Shown here: one piece after another, positions 39,980 to 49,459 of the stretch
Layout of the letters: every line of letters starts with the position of its first letter
Numbering within the stretch: position 1 is the stretch's first letter
Assembly: GCF_958295425.1 (NCBI RefSeq)
Contig: NC_081135.1
Coordinates: 38,219,956-38,283,955, forward strand
DNA: 64,000 bases
Reading direction: 5' to 3'
Source: Solea solea
Taxonomy: Eukaryota; Chordata; Actinopteri; Pleuronectiformes; Soleidae
Made by a program: the position numbers and the translations under genes
Notes under the pieces: model-generated
What the model was told of the DNA's origin: nothing
The model's input: only the letters and a program-made list of their open reading frames with translations
Database searches by the model: none

Positions 39980-40290
39980 AGGTCTCAAACAAACTATCTT
40001 GTGAGGACATGTTGTCTTTGTGAGGACATTTATTTTCAGGGTTAAGACCTGGTTTTAGAGTTAATGTTAGGCACGTAGTTGTGATGGTTAAGGTTAAGGT
40101 TAAGGTAAGGGTAAGAGTAAGGGGTTAGGGAATGTATAATGTCTATGAGTGTCCTCACTAAGATATAAAAACAAATGTGTGTGTGTGTGTGTTTTCCAGG
40201 TATTCCTCATGTCGTGGGGACATAAATCTGTTTCACATTACAGGGACTTGTCTTCCTTATAAGGACAAAAATCAAGTCTCCATAATGTAA
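39978..40290. repeat. Fish repeat with GTGAGGACAT and GGTTAAGG blocks
   Basis: TTGTGAGGACATGTTGTC, a GGTTAAGGTTAAGG run at about 40088-40130, AAGGGGTTAGGGAATGTATA and GTGTCCTCACTAAGATA appear in order, bordered by TG runs. Related blocks are at 56160-56480 and 56520-56940. I know this as a common teleost interspersed repeat; its origin is unclear. Confidence 0.55.
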
Positions 40291-40365
40291 GTTATTCTCT
40301 GTCTGTCTCTCTGTCTCTGTGTCTCTCTTTCTGTCTGTCTGTCTCTACAAAGAAGCTTCATTCAT

Positions 40366-40440
40366 GATCTCAGTGTTTCTCAAAGACTGGGTTACAACCC
40401 ACAGATGGTTCATGGGAGATTCTATTGGGTCCAACAATTT
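40366..40440 (+). mobile_element. hAT-type terminal fragment
   Basis: CAGTGTTTCTCAAAGACTGG, followed by GTTACAACCCACAGATGG, resembles the hAT end at 38895 in the opposite orientation. The two ends are 1.5 kb apart and face each other's outside, so a single element is not certain. Confidence 0.5.
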
Positions 40441-40935
40441 ACTTTGGACGGAGAGATGGACGGACAGGTGGACATTTGGACAGGTGGACAGGTGGATGGA
40501 TGTGTGTTTGTCACATGCTCCTCGTTCTCTCATGTCTGGTAGAAACTACGGTGTCCTGCAGGAGACATACAAACACATCAAAACTCAAACCCTCTCACAT
40601 TTGTCCATTCAGGCTTCTGTACAAACACAGTGGGACAACATGGAGGACACTGGAGAAGAAGACACTCCTGTTGTCATGGTAACGGACTGTAACTAAACAC
40701 ACTGGTGATAATGACTGAGTTTAAAGGTGCAGTCCGTAACTTCAGGTGATTCTTCTTGTTGTTTGATCTTCATATTTAAGTCTTTTAAAGATCAATATTT
40801 CACTTTATTTACTTCATTTGAAATGATATACTTTTATCCCTCAAAGTCACGATGAGGATCGTCCTCAATCCTTCATGACCTCTGACCTCTGAGCCCCGGC
40901 CTTCAGGGGAATGAACACTCTGAAGGTGTGAACTC

Positions 40936-40974
40936 ACTGTGTGTGTGTGTGTGTGTGTGCGTGTGAGAGACACG

Positions 40975-41011
<37 letters not shown>
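40936..41011. repeat. Near-perfect TG/CA inverted repeat
   Basis: (TG)n with GCGTGT is followed by a five-base spacer (GAGAG) and then ACACGCACG with (CA)n. The arms are about 28 bp and the bases alternate purine-pyrimidine, a Z-DNA or cruciform former. Confidence 0.85.
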
Positions 41012-41118
41012 CTGTAGAATGTGTTACCTTGGTGACGTCTCTCAGAGTTATGTGTTCACCTTCACTCTCTCACTTCACTGTCAGAGTCAAAAATAAAACT
41101 TTACACCACGTGTTACTT

Positions 41119-41186
41119 CACACACACACACACACACACACTGTATATATATATATATATACAGTGTGTGTGTGTGTGTGTGTGTG
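41119..41186. repeat. Perfect 68-bp palindrome (CA)11-CTG-(TA)9-CAG-(TG)11
   Basis: The left arm of 22 bp of CA, a 24-bp centre CTG(TA)9CAG and a right arm of 22 bp of TG are exactly self-complementary with no spacer. A further 10-bp inverted repeat (TGTGTCTCAC / GTGAGACACA) follows at 41183-41212. Confidence 0.95.
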
Positions 41187-42031
41187 TCTCACGCATATAT
41201 ATGTGAGACACAGTCCTCACCACACACGTGTCCTTGAACCGGACACTAAATCTCTGCCAGCAGCTACTACAGGGGGCGCTGTTGCTGCTGCTGCTGCTGT
41301 CGTCTCCTCGGCCCTGACCTCTGACCTCTGACGGAGGCGGACCCCGGGAGACACAGACGGCGGTGGCAGCGATGATGAATAATATAAGAGACTTTTATTG
41401 AACCTTCAGACCAGACACTAATCTTTACTGCTGTGAGTGGACAGTAATGAAAGGTCAGAGGTCAGCTGGGCATCCTGAGGACATGAAGACAGAGAGGACA
41501 GAGGAGACAGAGAGGACAGTGTTTTGGAATAATTTGTTACAAAGTAAAGTTCAGTTCCTTTTAGAGAGGACTAGTAACTATAACTAGTAACTTATGTTCA
41601 TTAACTTACCAAACTCTGCTTAAATCTGATTTTAATTAAAAAAACAAAAACACTAGAGGGAGTTCTGTCTCTACCTGAGCACGCGACCGTCCGCCAATCA
41701 CACCCTCGCGCTGCCTCCAAATCTCTCAGCGGCGGCGCGCATTGGCGGCGCCGCGCGTCGATCATGATCTCGGGCGGCGCGTGGGAGGAGCTGGTGGAGG
41801 AGGAGAGGAAGGAGGGAGGAAGAGAGGGAGGTTAGAGGCGGCGCGACTGTCAGTAGTGTTTCCCTGCGCTCGTGAAAAGTCCACTGTTGTCGCTGCTGTT
41901 CAAACACAAACCCGAGGCGCGTGCGAGCCAAGCGTCCGCGTTCAGTGCGAGCGAAGCGGCGTGCGACGCGGCGACGCGCCCACGGATCTGCTGCTTTTTT
42001 ACCTGACGCGCAAGTTCGCTGCCCTTTGACA

Positions 42032-42070
<39 letters not shown>

Positions 42071-42083
42071 GGAGGGAGGGAGG
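42032..42083. repeat. (CG)n-(AG)n-(GGGA)n low-complexity block
   Basis: CGCGCGCGCGCGCGAGAGAG continues into GAGAGG and GGGAGGGAGG. It lies within the plcl1 5' region and is able to form Z-DNA or triplex. Confidence 0.85.
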
Positions 42084-42212
42084 TCACGGCAGCGCTGGAT
42101 TGTTTTCAAACATTTCTCTTCCTCACCTCCTCCTCTTCTTCATCACTCCTCCTCCTCGCGCACTGAAAAGCTGCGGAAGCGCGCGTGTCTCCTCCGTGTC
42201 TTTACCGCGTCC

Positions 42213-42250
42213 AGCAGCAGCAGCAGCAGCGGCAGCGGCAGCGGCAGCAG
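42213..42250 (+). repeat. CAG/CGG-type trinucleotide run in the plcl1 5' region
   Basis: About six CAG units are followed by three CGGCAG pairs and another CAG, ending at GGAGACACGG. It probably lies in the 5'UTR. Confidence 0.85.
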
Positions 42251-42295
42251 GAGACACGGGGACACGCGGAACAGTGAGGGACTTGTTGCGCGTCC

Positions 42296-42388
42296 TCAGT
42301 CTCAGTTTTCATCCAAAAGTCGTCGCCGCTGAACCTGCGCCTGCGCATCATGCTCTGATTCTGAGCGCGTGCGGAGCAGAGTGTGGAC
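42296..42388. repeat. 93-bp duplication, copy 1 (upstream of plcl1 exon 1)
   Basis: The block from TCAGTCTCAGTTTTCATCCA to GTGTGGAC matches 42931-43023 with six mismatches and no gaps, which is about 94% identity. Confidence 0.95.
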
Positions 42389-42650
42389 TGCGAGGATCGA
42401 TGATCGATGATCGATGACTGTCTGATCGTCACTGATCACATCTGAGTGATTAGTTTCGGCTCCACCGCTACCGCGTCTGCCGCGCGCGCGCGCCCGGACT
42501 GTGACACTCCACGCGCTCGTCTGTGGCTTTAAATGGCAGCCGCGCTCCACAAACTTTACTCAGGTCTGATCCAAAGACTTGACTAGTTTGTTTTGTTTGT
42601 TTTTTATTTTCATTCACCGGAACCGAGATCCGCTTCTTCTGCGTGACGTC

Positions 42651-42824
42651 ATGTCGGAACGCGATGGAAACGGAGACAGCGACGGAACGCCGGACTTCAT
42701 CCCGCCCAGAGTGTCCCGCGGCCGGCGGAGCGGCGTCATCCTCCCCGGCGGCGGTGGTCAGGACTCGGAGACCATCCTCCTGGAGTCCGTGAAGGCAGCG
42801 CCGCGCAGGAGCAGCATCATAAAG
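42651..42824 (+). CDS. plcl1: Inactive phospholipase C-like protein 1 (PRIP-1), first coding exon
   Basis: PLCL1 is a catalytically inactive PLC relative that binds inositol 1,4,5-trisphosphate, protein phosphatase 1 and GABA-A receptor partners. This exon encodes residues 1-58, starting MSERDGNGDSDGTPDF, with RGRRSGVILPGG in the middle and ending APRRSSIIK at a phase-0 donor (AAG/GTCAGG). The RRSSIIK end is shared with mammalian PLCL1 and PLCL2. RRSGV-LPG and the neighbouring rftn2 point to PLCL1, because in mammals rftn1 accompanies plcl2. The ATG is the first in frame in a GC-rich leader. The RRSS stretch is a basic-residue kinase consensus. The pleckstrin and PLC domains are in exons beyond the window, so the gene is partial here. 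Confidence 0.9.
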
Positions 42825-42833
42825 GTCAGGAAA

Positions 42834-42890
42834 TCTTCTTCTTCTTCTTCTTCTGCTCGTTGTTGTTGTTGTTGTTGTTGTTGTTGTTAT
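42834..42890 (+). repeat. (CTT)n-(GTT)n run just after plcl1 exon 1
   Basis: About six CTT units, a short CTGCTC link and about nine GTT units start ten bases after the exon 1 donor. Confidence 0.9.
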
Positions 42891-42930
42891 GGAAAACGCT
42901 GCTGGGTCAAATCCAACTTTATATATAGTC

Positions 42931-43023
42931 TCAGTCTCAGTTTTCATCCAAAAGTCGTCGCCGCTGGACATGCGCCTGCGCGTCATGCTCTGATTCTGAG
43001 CGCGCGCGGAGCCGAGTCTGGAC
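42931..43023. repeat. 93-bp duplication, copy 2 (plcl1 intron 1)
   Basis: This copy has the same length and orientation as 42296-42388, with six substitutions. It lies 107 bp after the exon 1 donor, so exon 1 is bracketed by the two copies. Confidence 0.95.
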
Positions 43024-43029
43024 AAAATG

Positions 43030-44095
43030 GACAAATATTGGGTGGAAATGTTGCTGCAATAATGGAGCAGATGTCTTTTTACTCGTGAAGCTGAATTCTG
43101 GCAGAATAAGTGGAGAAATAATGAAAATGTCTGTCAAATTGTAGAGAAAAGCCACTAAAAAATAAACATTTTGCTAAAAATAATGACACAGACGTTGTCA
43201 ACAAACATATTTACACATACAACAGAAGTTTGGCAGAAAAAGTTACGTAATAATTGAATGTTTTTGTCAGAAATTGTAGAGAAAAGCCATTAAATGTTAA
43301 ATTAATCTGAATTTAGAGAAAAAACTGGTGTAAAAACAAGACATTGGTGAATATTGTGGGAGAAATGTTGCTAAAATAATGATAATGTTGTCAACATGTG
43401 AATCGGTCAGTGTCCCAACGAAGTTATTACACAAGTATTTGTAAGATTTAGAGGAAATTGTGTGAAAATGACATTGTCAACGGTCTCCTCTTATTTAAAG
43501 CTGAGTTTGGAGTAAAACTGCAGTAATAATGAAAGATATTTGTCCAAATGTTTGAGGAAAAGCTGCGAAAAGTAACATCAGCGTGTGAAAGCGCCCGTGT
43601 GCTGAGTTTGGAGCAAAAACTGGTGTGAAAAATAAGAAAAAGATGCAAAAATTTGCCAAGAATTGGGCCAAAAACGTTCATTGACATTCATGTTGTCAGC
43701 GAGTAAAACAGTCCTACCGGGGATTTGGCCCAAAAAGTGGAGAAATAATGAGAACACTATGTCTTGTACTTTGCAGAAAAGTTCTTTGGTAAAGTCTGTG
43801 TCCTGGATGTGGAGCAAAAACTGGTGTGAAAACAAGAAAAAGATGCAAAAATGAGGAGAAATTAAGCCAAAAACAAGGATTTTCATGTTTGCAACAAATG
43901 AAATAGTCTGTCTGCTCGCGTTCAAGGCTGAATTTGGACTAAAACTGGAGTAATATGAAGAATATTTGTCACAAAATGTCAAGAAATTGTGCCAAAACAA
44001 TGATATTGTGGTTTTACTCGAGTAAACCCGGGAATCTTCTCACATTTAACGCTGAGTTTGGCACAAAAACGTGAGCAATAATGAGGGGAAGTCCG
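43030..44095. repeat. Degenerate tandem array, irregular units of about 100-200 bp
   Basis: A phrase like GCTGAGTTTGGAGTAAAACT with AGTAATAATGA recurs near 43090, 43308, 43500, 43600, 43810, 43928 and 44051. Linked phrases are GAAATTGTGCCAAAA and TGTTGTCAACA. The copies are strongly diverged, and no coding frame is conserved among them. Confidence 0.7.
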
Positions 44096-44179
44096 TCTCA
44101 GGCTCTCACACCTGTGTCCTTCAAGGCCACGCTGCTGCTGCAGCTGATAACCTCGCATTTCACATCGTCTTTCAAAGAA

Positions 44180-44187
44180 AAGAAAAG

Positions 44188-44222
<35 letters not shown>

Positions 44223-44223
44223 A
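44180..44223. repeat. (AAAG)n microsatellite
   Basis: GAAAAGAGAAAGAAAGAAAG continues to about nine AAAG units. Confidence 0.9.
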
Positions 44224-44521
44224 GCATCATCACATGGGCGCAATTTCAAATGTCACCGTCTGAAACCTTTGTCCTTTAAGAAGCAGCCTCACCACATTCT
44301 CACATTCTCAGCTGATGGGACAACTATGAAAGACACTGTCAAAGTCTGTCTGTCTGTGTGTGTCTGTCTGTCTGTGTGTGTGTGTGTGAGAGAGAGACAC
44401 TTAAAACATCAAACGGCACAAACCTGCAATTAGTTTTGTCATCAAATAATGACTTTTAATATTCCACTTCCAGTGGTTCAAGGGGATAGTTACGTTTTTC
44501 TGGAATGTTGTCATGTAAGGC

Positions 44522-44525
44522 ATTG

Positions 44526-44558
<33 letters not shown>

Positions 44559-44571
44559 CGCACACGCACAC
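44522..44571. repeat. (CA)n microsatellite with CG interruptions
   Basis: About fourteen CA units are followed by CGCACACACG blocks. Confidence 0.85.
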
Positions 44572-44612
44572 AACTCAAGCCTCGATGTTTTAAGAATATC
44601 AGGAAAGTGAAG

Positions 44613-44822
44613 TTTGTAAAGCGCTCACTCTCCCACACCAAAGCCCATAGAGAAAATCAGTGATTTTCCTTCACTGGTCTGCTGCTGCCTCGTGTGGTCA
44701 CTCTGTGTCACTGACGTGTGTCTGAACAAAGGATTTCAAAGGCCGAATTTGACCAAATCAGACATTTGAAGTTAGTGATGGAGGCAGCAGTGGATCAACA
44801 ACTCATGTGTGTGTGTGTGAAG
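44613..44822. mobile_element. Foldback element, right arm truncated
   Basis: GCGCTCACTCTCCCACACCA starts the left arm. The loop is in the inverted orientation (CAGACATTTGAAGTTAGTGA) and the inner right arm GGAGGCAGCAGTGGATCAAC is present. The outer right arm has been replaced by a short TG run. Confidence 0.75.
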
Positions 44823-45439
44823 TCGTCAGATTACAAAAGTGACACAAACTCCAGCAGAGGAGGAAAAAAGAGCCTCACTTGTCTTCTTTAATGATTTAAC
44901 ACCATGGAAGTAAATTCTATGAGGAGCAGCGACTCCTCCAATGCACCTCGGTGTGAATGTGTGTTTTGGTAAAGTGACACTGCGCCGTCATCTGTACTGT
45001 ACGTGACAGGGTGACAGGGTGACAGGGTGAGGGTTCACGCAGGAAACACTTACTGACCACATTGTCATGGTGACATCACACTCTTCCGCCCTCACCTGTG
45101 CTCAGGTTGCAGGTCAGTGGCTGTGATGATGATGATGATGATGAAGGAGCGCAGGGGAGGATCATGTTTGGGGATCATCGCCTTTCATGTCAACGCCTAT
45201 CTGCTCATGTGGAGGCCACGCCTCCTCCTGTGCTTGTCACCTCTCTGTCTGTCTCTCAGATATTTATTATTCACTATTACAACTTCAAAGTACCTGTGTT
45301 TTGGTTTGACTTTTGAATACTTGGTACGTCCTCACACAGCTGTGGATTCTGACGTTTGTACAAATGTTCACGATTAAAGGAGCAGTGTGAAACATTTACC
45401 ACCAGAGATTGAATGTCGTGTTTGTAATTTAGTTTGTTT

Positions 45440-45780
45440 GGACGTAAAACAGCCGGAAACTCAACATTTTCCCTTAAAATATTCCATTACTTAAGTAAGT
45501 CTTGTCTCTAAAGAACCCTAATGTTCATGCAAACATTTAGCTTGTTTTATTGGTTGATTTGCCCTTAAAAATACTCCATTACTTAAGTTAGTCTTGTCTC
45601 TAAAGAACGCTAGTGTTTGAGCAAATGTTCAACTTGTTCCGTTGTTTTTTTTTCAGTGAAATAATCCCATACTCGTATTCTTCTTCTTCATCAATGAATG
45701 ACGTCCCAGTGGAAACTATACTGCCCCCAACACTTCCTGTGGTGAACTGCAGTTACAAATAAACCTTAATGTTCTGTTTT
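45440..45780. repeat. Diverged 90-bp tandem array, first block
   Basis: Two units contain CTTAAAATATTCCATTACTT or CTTAAAAATACTCCATTACT with AAGTAAGTCTTGTCTC. They are followed by CTGCCCCCAACACTTCCTGT and GAACTGCAGTTACAAAT. The same order of unit and tail occurs at 46300-46710. Confidence 0.85.
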
Positions 45781-46319
45781 TTTAGGGCTTTCAAACTATT
45801 ATTTTATTAATCGTGGTTTATTATTTAATAGTAATAATGCCGGTGAGTGGGCGGAGCCTCTACTGACCCGGTGATTTATATATAAAAAAAATCATGATTT
45901 AACTTAATGTAATGATTGAAAACAACACTCAATAATGGACAAATGATGGTGCATTGTTTCTCAGTACGTGACGGTCCAGAATCTGAAGATGAATGAGAGT
46001 CATGTGACTCATCACAGGAGAAGGTGGTGATGTTTTCTGGCCTCTCGCTCATGTTCTCGCTGTGAGTGTCACTGTCAGTGAACAGAGACGCCTTTGACTG
46101 CAGCGGCTGATCGTGGAGGAAGTGGACGAGGGGACGGACAGATGAGACGAGTGATGTCGCTGACAGGCGCGGGGGGTTAGCGGTGACAGTCGGGGCTCGG
46201 AGACATGTGACGGAACAGCAGCGACAGTTTATTCAACAAAAACAAGAGCTCACAGACACTTGTGTTTCACACCTTTAGAAGAATGTTCTGGATCTATATG
46301 GAACTTTACCTGCTTACTT

Positions 46320-46715
46320 CTGTTGTTTCATTAGTTTATTTCCCTTAAAATACTCCATTACTTAAGTAAGTTTCCTCTCCAAAAAATGCTAGTGTTCATG
46401 CTAACATTGATCTTGTTTCATTGGTTTATTTCCCTTAAAATACTCCATTACTTAAGTAAGTTTCCTCTCCAAAAAATGCTAGTGTTCATGCTAACATTCA
46501 ACTTGTTTCATTGGTTTATTTCCCTTAAAATACTCCATTACTTAAGTAAGTTTCCTCTCCAAAAAATGCTAGTGTTCATGCTAACATTGATCTTGTTTCA
46601 TTGGTTTGTTTCCCTTAAAATACTCCTTTACTTAAGAAACTTTGTACCAGACGATGGAAGCGATACTGCCCCCAACACTTCCTGTAGTGAACTGCAGTTA
46701 TAAATGCACTTTTAT
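46320..46715. repeat. 90-bp tandem array, about four units plus shared tail
   Basis: The unit runs from ATGCTAGTGTTCATGCTAAC to TTAAGTAAGTTTCCTCTCCA and is exactly 90 bp in the middle copies, which are nearly identical. The array ends with the same CTGCCCCCAACACTTCCTGT tail as the block at 45440. Ninety is a multiple of three, which creates a spurious 30-residue protein repeat. Confidence 0.95.
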
Positions 46716-47610
46716 TTAATTATAAAATGCATTACTTTAATTTTAACATTAATGTTCTTTGAGGATGTTTTCTGAAGGGTGAACACATCTGAACTCGTTA
46801 AACGAGATTGTTGAATTTAAACTGACACCATATCCGTAATCTGGATTAGATCTGAATGAAAGTTAGCGACTGTCCACACGAAAACGAGTCTCTGTGAATC
46901 CGTAGTCGTTCTGGCTTTGTTTACTCTTACTCTCTATACTTTGTATACATTGTAATGTGTAATTATTCAAAAAGAGTTAGAGAGAATATTACTATTTCTG
47001 TAGCAGCATTACAGCGCCACACACAGGCCTGGCATAGGTACTGCGGCGTTGTTTTGGGAGGTTTTGTGTGGATGAAACGATGCCGTGTTTACATAAAGAC
47101 ATATATTTATACTGTTATCTACCGACACACTGACAGACATATGATATTTGACACTTTTGCTCGATGATTTTCTGTGATGTTATTAGTGCATGGATGTGAA
47201 CATCAGTGCAAAGAAACCTAAAGTGGGCCGAGCCCTGTTGTCTTTGACTGAGAGCGAGACTGAGAGTGGAAACACTGGTGTTTTTGTAACGTGGTGTTGT
47301 CCTGGAGTCGATATATTTAGAGCATAATCGGGCTCTTTAGCCTGTTGAACCTCGGCAGAGCAGGAGCAGGAGGACGAGGCTTAAACAAACAAACCAATCC
47401 TGCACCACGCATCATTTGAAAATGCTAATTATGTGGTGGTTGTGTTGACTAAATGCGTGTGACTATTGTGCGATTGTGGAAGCAGAACACGCTCATCGCT
47501 GCGTTGATCCTGCTCTGACGCCCACAAACAAACCGAGGGTCAAGTGTTCTCGCAGCGAGACAAAGTCCTGATGCTCATTCAGCCTCTCTCTCTCAAATAG
47601 ATTCATACAA

Positions 47611-47690
47611 ACAGTCAGTCTCCAGAAACTACATATAAATATAAAGCTGTGTGGTTTTTAACAGGACGAGAGCAGACAAAATGTACTTGT
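47611..47690. repeat. Short duplicated block, copy 1
   Basis: ACAGTCAGTCTCCAGAAACT, followed by ACATATAAATATAAAGCTGT, repeats at 48054 with few changes. Confidence 0.85.
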
Positions 47691-48053
47691 GTCATTTTAA
47701 TACATTTTTTAAACGTATTTCTGTTATTTCTGCTCGAATTACCGACGTGTGCAAGCTAGCAATTGAAGATGGCTGCTCCTAGCATAAAACTGTCATGTTT
47801 TTACTGTTTTTGTAAACAGTTTTTTTTTGCTTCCAGTTTAATAGCACACACTATCGTCTTACTATTAAATTAAATTACGCGTAACGTGTTCATGAAATGG
47901 ACTAGATTAGCTTGTTAGTTAGCAAACGTAGCTATAATGCTAACGTCTGCCACAGAATAAACTGTTTGTATTTAGCACAGCTGAGCTACTGTTACGTTCA
48001 GCATCTCTATCTCTTTGTTTTTTGTTTGAAATGCAATAATATAAAGGGTTTTT

Positions 48054-48155
48054 ACAGTCAGTCACTAGAAACTACATATAAATATAAAGCTGTGTGGTTT
48101 TAAACAGAGAAAACAGCGTCAGCTCTCATGAGAAAATGTACAAGTGCTCTTGTTA
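48054..48155. repeat. Short duplicated block, copy 2
   Basis: ACAGTCAGTCACTAGAAACT and ACATATAAATATAAAGCTGT match the block 443 bp upstream. The downstream half contains an extra 20 bp or so before AAAATGTACAAGTGCTC. Confidence 0.85.
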
Positions 48156-48449
48156 CTGACGTGATGCTTATGTTAAAACACCCTTTAAGCTGAAATTCCA
48201 TGTCGTGGATTTATTTAAACTCCTTGTTTTCCTCGCACTGATCCAGTTTTACTTGTTGCTATGCTGTTTGTGCAAAATACCACACAGAGAGAGTGTTGTT
48301 ACCGACTGGTATTCGTAATAATGACTAGCCCGGGATATGTTTCCGATATTAATGCAACAAAAAGAGAATCTAAGCAAAACTGCTTTTAGTAATCTCATGT
48401 TTTCATGTGGAATTTCTTTTTCTTTTTCTAAATTAGCATTAAATATAGT

Positions 48450-48565
48450 CGCGCTCATGACTCTTCCAGTGACGACACTCTCTGACCAGTCAGTGGTCGG
48501 CAGTTTGTCGACATCACATTTCATTTTAGTAAAAAAAGTAAAAAAAGTACCAGGTACTATCACAG
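48450..48565. repeat. Dispersed repeat with GACACTCTCTGACCAGTCAG
   Basis: CGCTCATGACTCTTCCAGTG, GACACTCTCTGACCAGTCAG and AAGTACCAGGTACTATC occur in order. A related copy lies at 52655-52790. I remember this as a teleost non-autonomous DNA element; the ends are not defined here. Confidence 0.5.
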
Positions 48566-48616
48566 TCCAGCTGTGTAGTGGAAAAGATCCATTGGATTAT
48601 TCCTTTTTTGCTCATT

Positions 48617-48651
48617 TTGACTCTCCTCCTCCTCCTCCTCCTCCTCCTCCT
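48617..48651. repeat. (CTC)n run
   Basis: About ten CTC/TCC units in plcl1 intron 1. Confidence 0.85.
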
Positions 48652-49459
48652 ATGACCATGAGTCAGCAAACATGCACAGAGTGTACTTTCACCGTCGCTC
48701 ACAACGGAGCGCGAGGTGGTTCAACGTTAAAAACCAAACACACTTTCTCATTTCAGGGGAATTTGTTTGAGGTTGCCAGTGGAAATATGAGTGAGTGGGT
48801 GAGGTTTGGCTCCTGCACGGCTCCAGTTACTACAACAACACACTCACATGTGTGTGTGAGACGCCCACACACACACACACGTGTGGGGGATTAAGGCAGC
48901 CGTTGTTTAGTCTGTAAACTGTTGCATGGTTGAGTTTTATGAAGAGTTTGTGTGATAGACAGTTGGTGTCGCCGTGTTCCTGCTTCACTTTCCTCAAAGT
49001 AACTTTCACTCGTGATAAACTCTCTGATTGTCTCCATCGTCCTGTCTCTGCTATTCGTCAAAGCGTCGTGTGTCTTCGCCGTGTCCGGACGTTTTCCGGA
49101 GTTTGTCATTGTGACGATGATGATGATGATGATGAAGAACGCAGCGGGAGAAAGCACAGAACGTTCAGGTGATGAAGTAACAGCAGAGGACGTGTTCAAA
49201 CTCTTACCTGCTCTGTCAGGAAATTTAACAAAGGAATATTTGTCTTTGGATCGTGGGTCAAACCTCTGATCCTGAACCTCAACCTAAACTTTTATTATTT
49301 TGGATTTAACTTTACATTCTCCTCTTATATTTTGACTACACTTAATTTCCACACAGGGACAAACTTAAAAAGTAAAAGTTTTGTTGCTTGAAATATCTTA
49401 TATACAACCTTATCTTATCAAAATAACCATTTCCCCAATATTCCTGAAGAATTTTAAGA

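Larger units (their letters stand above)
35701..41640. other. rftn2-plcl1 intergenic region, repeats only
   Basis: No coding exon is visible on either strand. The region contains two foldback elements (38061-38326, 39409-39668), hAT-like ends (38895-38972, 40366-40440), a GTGAGGACAT-type fish repeat (39978-40290), a 23-bp tandem near 36688-36750, many TG/CA runs, and two long palindromes at 40936-41212. Single-exon mars2 and boll, which lie between these genes in mammals, are not seen. Confidence 0.6.
41650..42650 (+). promoter_or_regulatory. plcl1: plcl1 CpG-rich promoter and 5'UTR
   Basis: The kilobase before the plcl1 ATG is strongly CpG-rich. It contains GCGGCGGCGCGCATTGGCGG near 41730, a (CG)n(AG)n block at 42032-42083, and a mixed CAG/CGG trinucleotide run at 42213-42250. 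No TATA box is seen. The first of two 93-bp duplicated blocks lies at 42296-42388. Confidence 0.65.

Noticed and set aside
40086..40135. Telomere-like GGTTAAGG/GGGGTTAGGG stretch
   Set aside because: It is short and irregular, and sits in the same context as other copies of a common fish repeat (for example near 56430), so it is not an interstitial telomere or chromosome end.
41600..42600. Long antisense and sense open frames in the CpG-rich plcl1 leader
   Set aside because: They are produced by GC-rich and CG/AG low-complexity DNA, with no family resemblance. The real coding exon starts at 42651.
46386..46703. Open frame with three 30-residue repeats
   Set aside because: This is the translation of a non-coding 90-bp tandem array; the sister block at 45440 does not keep the frame.
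48337..48894. 185-codon open frame on the plus strand
   Set aside because: It crosses a dispersed repeat, a (CTC)n run read as poly-Pro and a CA run. It has no recognisable domain and no splice context.
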